Assembly (NCBI GenBank): GCA_031292575.1
Contig: JARLGX010000015.1
Span: 124,001 to 188,000 of the forward strand
Source: Paludibacter sp.
GTDB lineage: Bacteria > Bacteroidota > Bacteroidia > Bacteroidales > Paludibacteraceae
Reading direction: 5' to 3'
Length of the DNA stretch: 64,000 nucleotides
Part shown: positions 55,143 through 62,895 of the stretch, one piece after another
How the letters are laid out: each line of letters opens with the position of its first letter
Position numbering within the stretch: the stretch's first letter is position 1
The notes under the pieces: generated by a model
The model's input: only the letters and a program-made list of their open reading frames with translations
The model's database searches: none
What the model was told of the DNA's origin: nothing
Translations under genes and position numbers: made by a program

Positions 55143-57605
55143 CTACTCAAATTCCACCACCGTAATTCCGGCACCGCCAAAATTGATATGTTCATCGCGA
55201 GACGATTTCACACCATGAATAGTTGCCAGGTACTGGCGAATCATTTGGCGCAATGCGCCCGTTCCGGTGCCATGCAAAATGCGTACTGAAGCCACGCCCA
55301 CCATCACGGCATCATCAATAAAATACATAACTGCCTGAATTGCTTCGTCACCACGCATACCACGCACGTCGATTTCGGAAGAGAAAGTCAATTTTCGCTG
55401 CCGAACTTCATCGGTGGTGGTGCTGCCCAGCGAATCATATTTTTTAGCTTCCCTTTTTAATTGGGTATTACTTATTGGTTCAAGTTTTGCCAGTTTCACG
55501 GTCGATTTCATTTGACCAAATGCCACCACAGCCTGCTTGTCCTGAATTTCAATAATCTTCCCGGTTGCTGTTTGACCTTTAAGCCGAACATTAACACCAA
55601 TTTTCAACGATTCATTTTCAACATTCTGTGTAGGGACAGGTCGTGACCTGTCCTTATTGATGACAATTTTGGGTTGTTGGACAGGTCGCGACCTGTCCCT
55701 ACCAGTTTCTTGTTGTGGACTTGCAATCTTCGCCTTAAAATCATCCAACTCCTTTCGTACCAACTGCGTACGAACTTTCTCTGCATCCGCTTCTTTTATC
55801 TGCCGAATGGTATTTTCAATCTTCGCATTGGCTTCGTTCAGCAGATTTTTAGCTTCATCCTTCGCTTTGTTGGTAATCTCCTTCCGCTGACGGTCTATTC
55901 CAGCCATTTCGGCTTCATATTTTTCGAGCGTTTCCTCCAGTTTCTTTTCTTTTTGTCGAATTTGTTGGCGTTTGTTTTCCCAATAGCGTTTGTCGCGCAC
56001 AATGTCCTGCAAATGTTTATCATAATCCAGGTGTTCAGCACCAACTTTTTCGGCTGCTTCGGCAATCAAATCTTCGGGCAACCCAATTTTACGGGCAATC
56101 TCTATGGCAAATGAGCTTCCGGGGTTGCCAATGCTGAGTTGGAAAAGTGGTTGCAGGTGCTGGCGATCGTAAAGCATGGCTCCATTTACAATTCCTTCGG
56201 CATCTTCGGCAAAATGTTTCAGGTTCGTATAGTGCGTGGTTATAACACCAAAGGCAAGATTCCGGTTGAAACGTTCCAACGTAGCCTCAGCAATTGCACC
56301 GCCAATCATGGGTTCAGTTCCTGTACCAAATTCATCAATGAGCAAAAGTGTTTTCGAATGGCTGTTCTTGATAAAGTATTTCATATTCAGCAAATGCGAA
56401 CTGTAGGTAGAAAGATCGTTTTCGATGGATTGTTCATCGCCGATATCGATAAACAACCGTTCGAAAATACCGGCACGACTACTATCGTGCAACGGAACCA
56501 ACAACCCACACTGAAGCATATATTGCAACAAAACCACCGTTTTCAAACACACCGATTTACCACCGGCATTCGGACCGGAAATGAGCAAAATACGTTGTTT
56601 TTCATTCAGCACGATATCCAGCGGAACAATTTCTTTTCCCTGTTTTTTGAGCGAAAGCAATAATAAAGGGTGAACAGCTTTTGCCCATTCTAACTGGCAC
56701 ATATCGTCAACACGCGGCTTAATAGCTTTGATTTCAATGGCAAACAACGCTTTAGCCCGAAGGAAATCAATCTGTCCCAGAAAATATTGCGAAGCGAAAA
56801 TGGATTCGGTATGTGGACGCACAAAATTGGTAAATTCAACGAGAATCCGCATAATTTCCCTTCGCTCCTCGCCTTCCAGTTCGCGCAAGCGGTTATTGGC
56901 TTCCACTACTTGCGTGGGTTCAATGAAAACCGTTTTGCCTGTGGCCGATTCATCGTGTACAATTCCGCTTACTTTACGCTTAAAAGCGGGCGAAACAGGC
57001 AATACCAACCGACCTTCACGCATGGTGGGTGCCACGTCTTTTTCTACATACCCATCGGCTTGTGCCTGACGAAGAATGGAATTCAACGTGCGTGAAATAC
57101 TGCCCTGTACCTGAAAAGTGTCTTTTCGGATGCGTGCCAATTCGGACGAAGCATTGTCTTTTATCTTCCCGAATTTATTGAGAATGGAATCTATCCGATT
57201 AATTATAAGCGGGAAAGTTTCAATACCCGAAACCAATTCCATTAAATGCGGATAAACTTCTGCCTCGTGCTTAGTTAAGAATGCCACTAATAAACGCACT
57301 GCCTCCAATGCCCGGCGAAGATCGAACACTTCGAGCTCGTCCAAAAACAGACCCTCCACCCGTACCCGCGACAAAGCCGGACGAACATCGTAAAAGTCGC
57401 CAATGGGCAGCTCATCTGCATCGGTAGTAATTACGCGCAACATTTCATCGGTTTGGCTTAACAAGCGCATGATTTGGATATAGTCGGACGAAAACTGAAT
57501 TTCATCCACCTTTTCTGCACCCAACGTGCTCACACACTTGTCTTTCAACAATTGGCGAATGGTAGTAAAAGCTATTTTTTGTTCGAAATGAGAAGGATAA
57601 AGCAT
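55143..57605 (-). CDS. mutS2: MutS2 family ATPase/endonuclease with in-frame repeat
   Basis: An 820-residue MutS paralogue that acts on recombination intermediates or collided ribosomes. The core has a clamp region, Walker A at 344-351 (GPNAGGKS), Walker B near 420-429 (LLLIDEFGTG) and GVITTHYTNLKHFA. A long coiled coil spans about 515-630. A KOW-like segment lies near 668-708, and the Smr nuclease domain at 745-820 contains IDVRGMRGDEA and RILHGTGTGALR. Residues 635-659 (GRDRSRPVQ...DRSRPVPT) are encoded by a palindromic DNA element inserted in frame into the linker. The remainder appears intact. Confidence 0.95.
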   Translation of the reverse strand: MLYPSHFEQKIAFTTIRQLLKDKCVSTLGAEKVDEIQFSSDYIQIMRLLSQTDEMLRVITTDADELPIGDFYDVRPALSRVRVEGLFLDELEVFDLRRALEAVRLLVAFLTKHEAEVYPHLMELVSGIETFPLIINRIDSILNKFGKIKDNASSELARIRKDTFQVQGSISRTLNSILRQAQADGYVEKDVAPTMREGRLVLPVSPAFKRKVSGIVHDESATGKTVFIEPTQVVEANNRLRELEGEERREIMRILVEFTNFVRPHTESIFASQYFLGQIDFLRAKALFAIEIKAIKPRVDDMCQLEWAKAVHPLLLLSLKKQGKEIVPLDIVLNEKQRILLISGPNAGGKSVCLKTVVLLQYMLQCGLLVPLHDSSRAGIFERLFIDIGDEQSIENDLSTYSSHLLNMKYFIKNSHSKTLLLIDEFGTGTEPMIGGAIAEATLERFNRNLAFGVITTHYTNLKHFAEDAEGIVNGAMLYDRQHLQPLFQLSIGNPGSSFAIEIARKIGLPEDLIAEAAEKVGAEHLDYDKHLQDIVRDKRYWENKRQQIRQKEKKLEETLEKYEAEMAGIDRQRKEITNKAKDEAKNLLNEANAKIENTIRQIKEADAEKVRTQLVRKELDDFKAKIASPQQETGRDRSRPVQQPKIVINKDRSRPVPTQNVENESLKIGVNVRLKGQTATGKIIEIQDKQAVVAFGQMKSTVKLAKLEPISNTQLKREAKKYDSLGSTTTDEVRQRKLTFSSEIDVRGMRGDEAIQAVMYFIDDAVMVGVASVRILHGTGTGALRQMIRQYLATIHGVKSSRDEHINFGGAGITVVEFE
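55630..55702. repeat. 73-base palindrome pair inside mutS2
   Basis: The left half holds GGACAGGTCgtGACCTGTCC (55634-55653) and the right half GGACAGGTCgcGACCTGTCC (55679-55698). The flanks GTAGGG at the left and CCCTAC at the right are inverted, so the whole element is also one large inverted repeat. It is translated as part of MutS2 and keeps the frame. Confidence 0.9.
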
Positions 57606-57719
57606 TTTATTAGTTGACAGATAAAAATTGATAGTTGATAGTTAAGTCCCTTATTCTTGTGCTTGCAGCTATTTATTTAATTATTTATTTAGAGTCAGAT
57701 AATTTATTGAGAACTATCA

Positions 57720-58487
57720 TTATCCAATAATTTGTTTTTCGTGGACTGATTCTTCACGATGCTTTTCGATTTGCTTTAATAAAAAATGATCATAATCCAA
57801 ACCCGGATATTCCTGCATGTTTTTTTTAATCAGATAGCAGTTTAATTCTTTACAATCATCAAAATAATTATCCCAACCCATCCCTACTAAGATATCGTAA
57901 TGTAACCTTTGGTCAGGAGTAAGTTCCTCAGTCTGTTCTCCAAAATATCGAAGTACCTGCGTATGCACAACATTTAGAAATTCATTTCTCTCGAGGTTCA
58001 TCTGCTCGTATCCTATCAAATCCTCTTGATACGAATCTTCAACCACCTGTTCATATATCCTCAGCTGTTCGGCATTGAGCTTCAATTTGTCATATTCAAT
58101 CACCGTTTTACGTGCCTCGTAAGGTTTGCTGTATAAGTTCACAAATCGATCATAATTCTCAAATCCTTCCTTAAAATTTTCGCCTTTCTCTACTTGCTCG
58201 AAGAAATTTACCAATCGTATGGACAACGTATTGGCTACTCCTTCCATAGCTTCAAATACCCAGTTTACATGCCAGATTTGAATATAAGGCTTTATTCCCG
58301 GATATTGCTTTTCGAACAATTCTTTCAGTTTTTCCTTCAGGTCGGCCGTCAATGGAAATTGCAACAACTTAATCTTGCGATATAATTCCATAAATCTCTC
58401 CACTATATCCAATAGTTCATCCGGATCAACACCTAATTTTTCACGTAATCTTTCTTTTTCGTCTTCTTCAAATTTATGTTTCTCCAT
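57720..58487 (-). CDS. hypothetical helical cytoplasmic protein
   Basis: A 255-residue protein with no signal peptide or membrane segment. It is strongly charged and almost entirely helical: EEDEKERLREKLGVDPDEL at the start, then LLDIVERFMELYRKIKLL, LKEKLKELFEKQYPGIKPY, and a late aromatic patch (HYDILVGMGWDNYFDDCKEL). No family is recognised. It lies between mutS2 (about 114 bases) and mazG (about 90 bases), all in the same direction, so co-expression with these genome-maintenance genes is possible. A REP arm separates it from mazG. Confidence 0.65.
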   Translation of the reverse strand: MEKHKFEEDEKERLREKLGVDPDELLDIVERFMELYRKIKLLQFPLTADLKEKLKELFEKQYPGIKPYIQIWHVNWVFEAMEGVANTLSIRLVNFFEQVEKGENFKEGFENYDRFVNLYSKPYEARKTVIEYDKLKLNAEQLRIYEQVVEDSYQEDLIGYEQMNLERNEFLNVVHTQVLRYFGEQTEELTPDQRLHYDILVGMGWDNYFDDCKELNCYLIKKNMQEYPGLDYDHFLLKQIEKHREESVHEKQIIG

Positions 58488-58557
58488 TGTTGTTTATTTT
58501 ATTATTAAACAGAATAGAATTAAGTACAATATAAATTTTAAACAAAATCCAATCTTC

Positions 58558-58590
58558 AAGTCCCCCTTCGAGGGGGTTTAGGGGGCTTCC
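58558..58590. repeat. single REP-like arm at the mazG stop codon
   Basis: Contains CCCCCTTCGAGGGGG (58562-58576) followed by TTTAGGGGGC. It matches the arms of the paired elements elsewhere in the window, but no facing partner is seen here. The mazG stop codon (58578-58580) lies inside it. Confidence 0.75.
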
Positions 58591-59366
58591 TGTTTCTTTG
58601 CTTCTTCCCAAATTTCGTCCATTTCTGCCAACGTCATTGATTTCAAATCTTTACCAATGGTAATGGTTTTTGATTCGAGGTAATTGAAGCGGCTGATAAA
58701 CTTGCGGTTGGTACGTTCCAAGGCGTTTTCGGGATTAATATCATACAGTCGGGCTGCATTTATCAAACTGAAAAGCATATCGCCAAACTCTGCCTCCATT
58801 TTATCTTTATCCATAGCAGCAACTTCCGCTTTGAACTCATCAATTTCTTCCTGCACTTTGCCCCAAACCTGTTCGCGATGTTCCCAGTCGAAGCCCACGC
58901 TGCGGGCCTTGTCCTGAATGCGGTGCGCTTTGATTAAAGCCGGAAGCGTGTTTGGAACGCCCGACAAGACGGACTTATTTCCACCTTTTTCCTTCAGTTT
59001 CAGTTGTTCCCAGTTTTGTTCCACCTTTTTGGCTGTGTTGGCTTCAGTTTCGCCAAACACATGCGGATGCCGATAAATCAGCTTTTCGTTTAGTGCTTTA
59101 CACACATCGTATATATCAAAATCGTTGGTTTCGCTGCCCATTTGAGCATAAAAAACAACGTGTAATAGCAAATCGCCCAATTCTTTCCGAATGGTCATTT
59201 TGTCATTTTGTATGATGGCGTCCACCAATTCATAGGTCTCTTCAATGGTTTGAACCCGCATACTATCGAAGGTTTGCTCTTTATCCCACGGACATTTAGC
59301 CCTCAGTTCGGTCATTATTTCGAGTAGCCGGTCAAATTCCTGTAGTTTTTCAAATGTTGTATGCAT
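58578..59366 (-). CDS. mazG: nucleoside triphosphate pyrophosphohydrolase MazG
   Basis: A 262-residue two-domain MazG that hydrolyses non-canonical or excess NTPs to monophosphates. Domain 1 (about 10-115) has LRAKCPWDKEQTFDSMRVQTIEETYELVDAI (split) with the EExxE-type magnesium site, and LGDLLLHVVFYAQMG. Domain 2 (about 150-245) repeats this as KVQEEIDEFKAEVA...EAEFGDMLFSLINAARL. The linker HPHVFGETEANTAKKVEQNWEQLK is standard. The last residues EAP and the stop codon are supplied by a REP-like arm. Confidence 0.95.
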   Translation of the reverse strand: MHTTFEKLQEFDRLLEIMTELRAKCPWDKEQTFDSMRVQTIEETYELVDAIIQNDKMTIRKELGDLLLHVVFYAQMGSETNDFDIYDVCKALNEKLIYRHPHVFGETEANTAKKVEQNWEQLKLKEKGGNKSVLSGVPNTLPALIKAHRIQDKARSVGFDWEHREQVWGKVQEEIDEFKAEVAAMDKDKMEAEFGDMLFSLINAARLYDINPENALERTNRKFISRFNYLESKTITIGKDLKSMTLAEMDEIWEEAKKQEAP

Positions 59367-59439
59367 TTTTTAGTAGTTACGAGTTATAAGTACAAAAGGG
59401 TTGACCCTCAGTTCTTGGGTCAATTATCTGTAGAGAATA

Positions 59440-59447
59440 CAAAGGTA
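59440..59447 (-). promoter_or_regulatory. possible -7 box for mazG
   Basis: CAAAGGTA on plus is TACCTTTG on minus, an exact TAnnTTTG 74 bases before the mazG start. No TTG at normal spacing was found. Confidence 0.3.
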
Positions 59448-59575
59448 AGCATTTTTAGTTTTGAATTCATTCATTTTCTTTTTACAATTCTCATCTTGAT
59501 TGATACAAATATCCTTGCAAATCTAGGTTCCAAAAATATTTCAAGTCAATTAATGTTTTTTAACTTCGAAACTAT

Positions 59576-59604
59576 TGTGCTATTAAAACAATACAATACT
59601 TTTG
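59576..59604 (+). promoter_or_regulatory. promoter of the ABC/GntR operon
   Basis: TTG (59576-59578), 18 bases, then TACTTTTG (59597-59604), an exact TAnnTTTG. It lies 59 bases before the first ATG. The leader could hold the operator for the GntR protein encoded in the operon. Confidence 0.65.
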
Positions 59605-59662
59605 CAGTGTACTATTTCACTAACACACTAAATCGACTAAACAACAGTAATAAATTACAATC

Positions 59663-60496
59663 ATGATAAATGTGCAAGACGTAACGTTCAGTTACACAAA
59701 AAAAACAGAATTGCTTTCCAACCTGAGCTTAAAACTCGAAGCCGGACGCATTCACGGCTTACTTGGAAAAAACGGCGAAGGCAAAAGTACATTATTAAAA
59801 CTTATCTCGGGGTTGGATTTTCCATTGAGCGGAACAATTGACACATTGGGATTTAATCCTGTATATCGCAAACCGGAAATGCTTCGGGAAATTTTCTTCC
59901 TGCCGGAAGAATTGCCTCAACTAACATTGAGCATCAAGGATTACGAAAATGTGTATGCACCCTTTTATCCAAACTTCAGTGCAACGCAATTCAACGAATA
60001 CCTGAAAGAGTTTGATATTGATAATAAAAAATCGATGTTAAACAAACTTTCGCATGGTCAGAAGAAAAAAGTCTTTGTTGCTTTTGGACTGGCCGCAAAC
60101 ACTAAATTGCTCTTGATGGACGAACCCACTAACGGATTGGACATTCCATCCAAAGGGCAGTTCCGCAGGATGGTGGCTTCAGCGATTGATGAAAACCGTT
60201 GTCTGATTATTTCCACCCATCAGGTTCATGATTTGGACAGCCTGATTGACAGCATTATCATCATGGAAAAACATGAAATAGTTTTTAATCAACCGATTGA
60301 AAACATTACAAAAAAACTGCTGTTCCGTGTTGCAGACCGCAATGAAAATACAGAAGGCGTAATTTACAGTGAAGATACACTACGTGGACTTTATCAGGTT
60401 TGTGAAAACAAAACCGATGAAGAAAGCAAGTTGGACATCGAATTGCTATTCAATGCAGTATTGATAGAAAAGAACAAAATCGTAAAACTATTTTAA
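59663..60496 (+). CDS. ABC transporter ATP-binding protein
   Basis: A 277-residue ATPase. Walker A is GKNGEGKS at 35-42, with Glu replacing the usual Ala/Ser/Cys. The signature LSHGQ lies at 129-133, Walker B LLLMDEPTNGLD near 149-160, and the switch His is in IISTHQVHDLD. The C-terminal 60 residues form a small accessory domain. Its closest style is the YtrB/bacitracin-type exporter ATPases that pair with a membrane subunit and a short GntR regulator. The permease gene starts 10 bases later. Confidence 0.9.
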   Translation: MINVQDVTFSYTKKTELLSNLSLKLEAGRIHGLLGKNGEGKSTLLKLISGLDFPLSGTIDTLGFNPVYRKPEMLREIFFLPEELPQLTLSIKDYENVYAPFYPNFSATQFNEYLKEFDIDNKKSMLNKLSHGQKKKVFVAFGLAANTKLLLMDEPTNGLDIPSKGQFRRMVASAIDENRCLIISTHQVHDLDSLIDSIIIMEKHEIVFNQPIENITKKLLFRVADRNENTEGVIYSEDTLRGLYQVCENKTDEESKLDIELLFNAVLIEKNKIVKLF

Positions 60497-60506
60497 TTGA
60501 AAGAAT

Positions 60507-61262
60507 ATGAATACAACATTAGATATCAATCGATTGGGACTACTACTCAAACGCTATTTCATTGAAAACAAACAACGTGAACTGACATTTTGGGGAATCA
60601 CAATAGTGGTCTTTATGCTTATGCGCCAAAAAGTTTCAGCAGAAATGTTTTTATATATCTCCGGATTTATTTTTGCAGCACGCGCTTTCAAAGTTTTCAA
60701 TTACACTCCTGGCGGAATGCACTACTTATTAATTCCTGCCACACATACAGAAAAGTTGATAATCAACATCTTACTTAGTACATTCTACTTTTTTGTAATG
60801 ATATTGGTTACTTATGTAATAGGCACAACCATCGGAACTTATTTAGGAAACTTAATTTTTGGCACATACAATTCAGTAAATTACGAATTATTAAATGGCT
60901 CTATTTCAATTCCATGGAAGGATCTAACTGTCCATAGCACTGGATTAATTGATATATTCTTTTTATTTGCACTGATTCAATCTATTTTTATGCTCGGGTC
61001 TGTTTATTTTAATAGAAATGCTATTGGTAAAACTTTTCTTGCTTTAAATGGAATAGGATTTATTATTGGAATTATGGAAATGTTCATCATAAAATTTAGT
61101 TTTGGTAGCTATCATTTTGATGGAAATACAGTTTATTTAACTATTTTTTCAAATGAAAATTTCTTTTCCGGGTATCTTACTGCTGCTAAAATATTCAAAA
61201 TCTTATTAATCCCATTTCTCTGGGTTATCAGTTATTACCGCTTGACGGAAAAACAAGTTTAA
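60507..61262 (+). CDS. ABC transporter membrane subunit (hypothetical)
   Basis: A 251-residue membrane protein with about six hydrophobic segments (near 25-43, 45-60, 88-112, 145-168, 178-200 and 225-243). It has no strong sequence family, but the topology and position between an ABC ATPase and a GntR regulator indicate the permease partner. The central loop GTYNSVNYELLNGSISIPWKD is likely external. The next gene starts 4 bases after the stop, so coupling is tight. Confidence 0.7.
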   Translation: MNTTLDINRLGLLLKRYFIENKQRELTFWGITIVVFMLMRQKVSAEMFLYISGFIFAARAFKVFNYTPGGMHYLLIPATHTEKLIINILLSTFYFFVMILVTYVIGTTIGTYLGNLIFGTYNSVNYELLNGSISIPWKDLTVHSTGLIDIFFLFALIQSIFMLGSVYFNRNAIGKTFLALNGIGFIIGIMEMFIIKFSFGSYHFDGNTVYLTIFSNENFFSGYLTAAKIFKILLIPFLWVISYYRLTEKQV

Positions 61263-61266
61263 TATC

Positions 61267-61635
61267 ATGGAATTCAAAGATACACAAGCCATTTATATAC
61301 AAATTGGCGATTATATAAACGAACAGATACTGCTCGAACGATGGAAAGAAGGCGATAGAATTTTGTCAGTCAGAGAATTAGGTGTAGATTTGCAGGTAAA
61401 TCCAAATACTGTCATGCGAGCTTACGATTTTCTTCAAAACAATGAAATAATTTTCAACAAACGTGGTGTTGGTTATTTTGTTGAAGACCAGGCAAAAAAC
61501 AAAATTATTGCATATCGAAGGAAACAATTTCTTGAGCTGGAACTTCCGGTTATATTCAAGAACATGAAACTGTTAGGGATGAATTTCGATGAGTTGAAAT
61601 CCAAATATGAAGAATTCTCTAAAAATATTAATTGA
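61267..61635 (+). CDS. short GntR-family (YtrA-type) transcriptional regulator
   Basis: A 122-residue regulator. The winged helix spans about 8-75, with YIQIGDYINEQILLERWKEGDRI and the recognition region SVRELGVDLQVNPNTVMRAYDFLQ, ending IIFNKRGVGYFV. A short C-terminal helical pair (about 85-120) replaces a ligand-binding domain, as in the YtrA subfamily that autoregulates ABC operons. It is third in the operon, 4 bases after the permease gene, and presumably represses its own promoter. Confidence 0.9.
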   Translation: MEFKDTQAIYIQIGDYINEQILLERWKEGDRILSVRELGVDLQVNPNTVMRAYDFLQNNEIIFNKRGVGYFVEDQAKNKIIAYRRKQFLELELPVIFKNMKLLGMNFDELKSKYEEFSKNIN

Positions 61636-61649
61636 AAAATCGTGTAAAT

Positions 61650-61886
61650 ATGAAAAAACACAAAAGATTCATTCAGGCCACTGTGGTTATTTTGATTGTT
61701 GGGATAGGATATGTTCATAACCTCGACAAAAAATCTTATCTATACCAAGAACTTAACACTGCATCTGTTATTTGGGAAAACAATTCAACGAATCCTGACA
61801 CAATGCAGGTTAATGATAGCAAGTTATTTAATTACACAAAAAAAATTATTAATTCGGGTATTCAACATTTAATCTCAAAAATATGA
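61650..61886 (+). CDS. hypothetical single-pass membrane protein
   Basis: A 78-residue protein counted from the ATG at 61650. An upstream in-frame codon is TTG. Residues 6-22 (FIQATVVILIVGIGYVH) form one membrane helix or uncleaved signal anchor. The rest is polar, with a helical end (KKIINSGIQHLISKI). No family is recognised. It follows the GntR gene by 14 bases and overlaps the next small gene by four (ATGA), so it belongs to the ABC operon, perhaps as an accessory subunit. Confidence 0.6.
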   Translation: MKKHKRFIQATVVILIVGIGYVHNLDKKSYLYQELNTASVIWENNSTNPDTMQVNDSKLFNYTKKIINSGIQHLISKI

Positions 61887-62080
61887 AAACAAGTAACAAA
61901 TTACTTCTTGGCCTGTTTGTAGTTGTTGTGATTTTTATTTTGATTATAGATATCACATTAAAAAAGAAGATAGATTCAGCTGTAAAATCTCAAACTAAAG
62001 TCGAAGTAAATTCGCCGGATAGCATTGCGACAGTTGACAGCGACAGCATTGCCATGGACAAAGCAATTGGAAACGAATAA
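61883..62080 (+). CDS. hypothetical small membrane protein
   Basis: A 65-residue protein with one N-terminal membrane helix (LLLGLFVVVVIFILIIDITL, about 7-26), then a Lys-rich step and an acidic Ser/Asp-rich tail (SPDSIATVDSDSIAMD). It overlaps the preceding gene in an ATGA arrangement, which suggests coupled translation. No homologue is recognised. It is the last gene of the ABC/GntR unit before the amidotransferase, 18 bases downstream. Confidence 0.6.
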   Translation: MKTSNKLLLGLFVVVVIFILIIDITLKKKIDSAVKSQTKVEVNSPDSIATVDSDSIAMDKAIGNE

Positions 62081-62098
62081 CATATCAAACATATTTCA

Positions 62099-62803
62099 AT
62101 GAAAAAACTTTCAATTCACACGTTGATGCACGTCCCTTTCGAAGGGTTGGGTTGCATTGAACAATGGATTTCTAAAAATAAACATTCGCTCAGTTACACG
62201 TATTTTTATGAAAATTATCGGTTGCCAAATGTAGATGAAATTGATTGGCTTATCGTCATGGGCGGACCAATGGGCGTTTATGATGAAGCTCAATACCCCT
62301 GGCTAATTGAAGAAAAAGAATTTATCCGAAAAGCAATTGACAATGGAAAAACTGTGATTGGAATTTGCCTCGGTTCACAACTCATTGCCGAAGCACTTGG
62401 TGCAAAAGTTTATCCAAACAAACAAAAGGAAATCGGCTGGTTCGATGTCAATTTGGCCAATTCAAACACAATGTTTGAGAGCTTCGAGAACAGTTTCCCT
62501 GTTTTTCATTGGCATGGTGACACTTTTGATTTGCCGGTTGGAAGCACTCATTTGATGAGTTCCGACGTTTGTAAAAACCAGGCATTCTTATTCAACGAAA
62601 AAGTATTGGGACTGCAATTCCACCTTGAAGTAACCACTCAAACATTAAAAGGAATGGTGGAAAATGGAGCTAGTGAATTGATTGAAAATGTAACAATTCA
62701 ATCGGCATCTGAAATTCTGGGACAAACTTTGCACATCGAAGCAAACAACCGAAAAATGTTTCAGATATTGGATTATATGGAGAAAATAACCCTTAACCCC
62801 TGA
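62099..62803 (+). CDS. class I glutamine amidotransferase-like protein
   Basis: A 234-residue cytoplasmic protein. The catalytic triad is visible: C90 in VIGICLGSQLIAEALGA, H175 and E177 in GLQFHLEVT, plus the oxyanion strand IVMGGPMGVYDE. It resembles the GMP-synthase-like GATase proteins that stand alone and act on small amides or glutamine derivatives. The acceptor is unknown. It starts 18 bases after the small membrane gene and may be read from the same promoter. The last residues, ITLNP, and the TGA stop come from a REPIN-like repeat arm. Confidence 0.9.
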   Translation: MKKLSIHTLMHVPFEGLGCIEQWISKNKHSLSYTYFYENYRLPNVDEIDWLIVMGGPMGVYDEAQYPWLIEEKEFIRKAIDNGKTVIGICLGSQLIAEALGAKVYPNKQKEIGWFDVNLANSNTMFESFENSFPVFHWHGDTFDLPVGSTHLMSSDVCKNQAFLFNEKVLGLQFHLEVTTQTLKGMVENGASELIENVTIQSASEILGQTLHIEANNRKMFQILDYMEKITLNP

Positions 62804-62895
62804 AGGGAAACTAACTTACAACTGGTTACCAAAATTATTTTAAAAAAAGTTTTGACAAGGCTAACCCAGTTTCCCTTCAGGTGTTAGGGGTTATT
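62785..62895. repeat. REPIN-like paired palindrome, copy 5
   Basis: The 28-base left arm (62785-62812, AATAACCCTTAACCCCTGAA...) is an inverted match to the right arm (62868-62895, ending GTTAGGGGTTATT) at 26 of 28 positions, around about 55 AT-rich bases. It spans the entire gap between two convergent genes. The left arm holds the amidotransferase stop, and the right arm touches the serine hydrolase stop. Confidence 0.9.

Noticed and set aside
55674-56663. Plus-strand frames opposite mutS2
   Set aside because: They lie antisense to intact Walker motifs and the coiled coil of MutS2, with no start signal or family.
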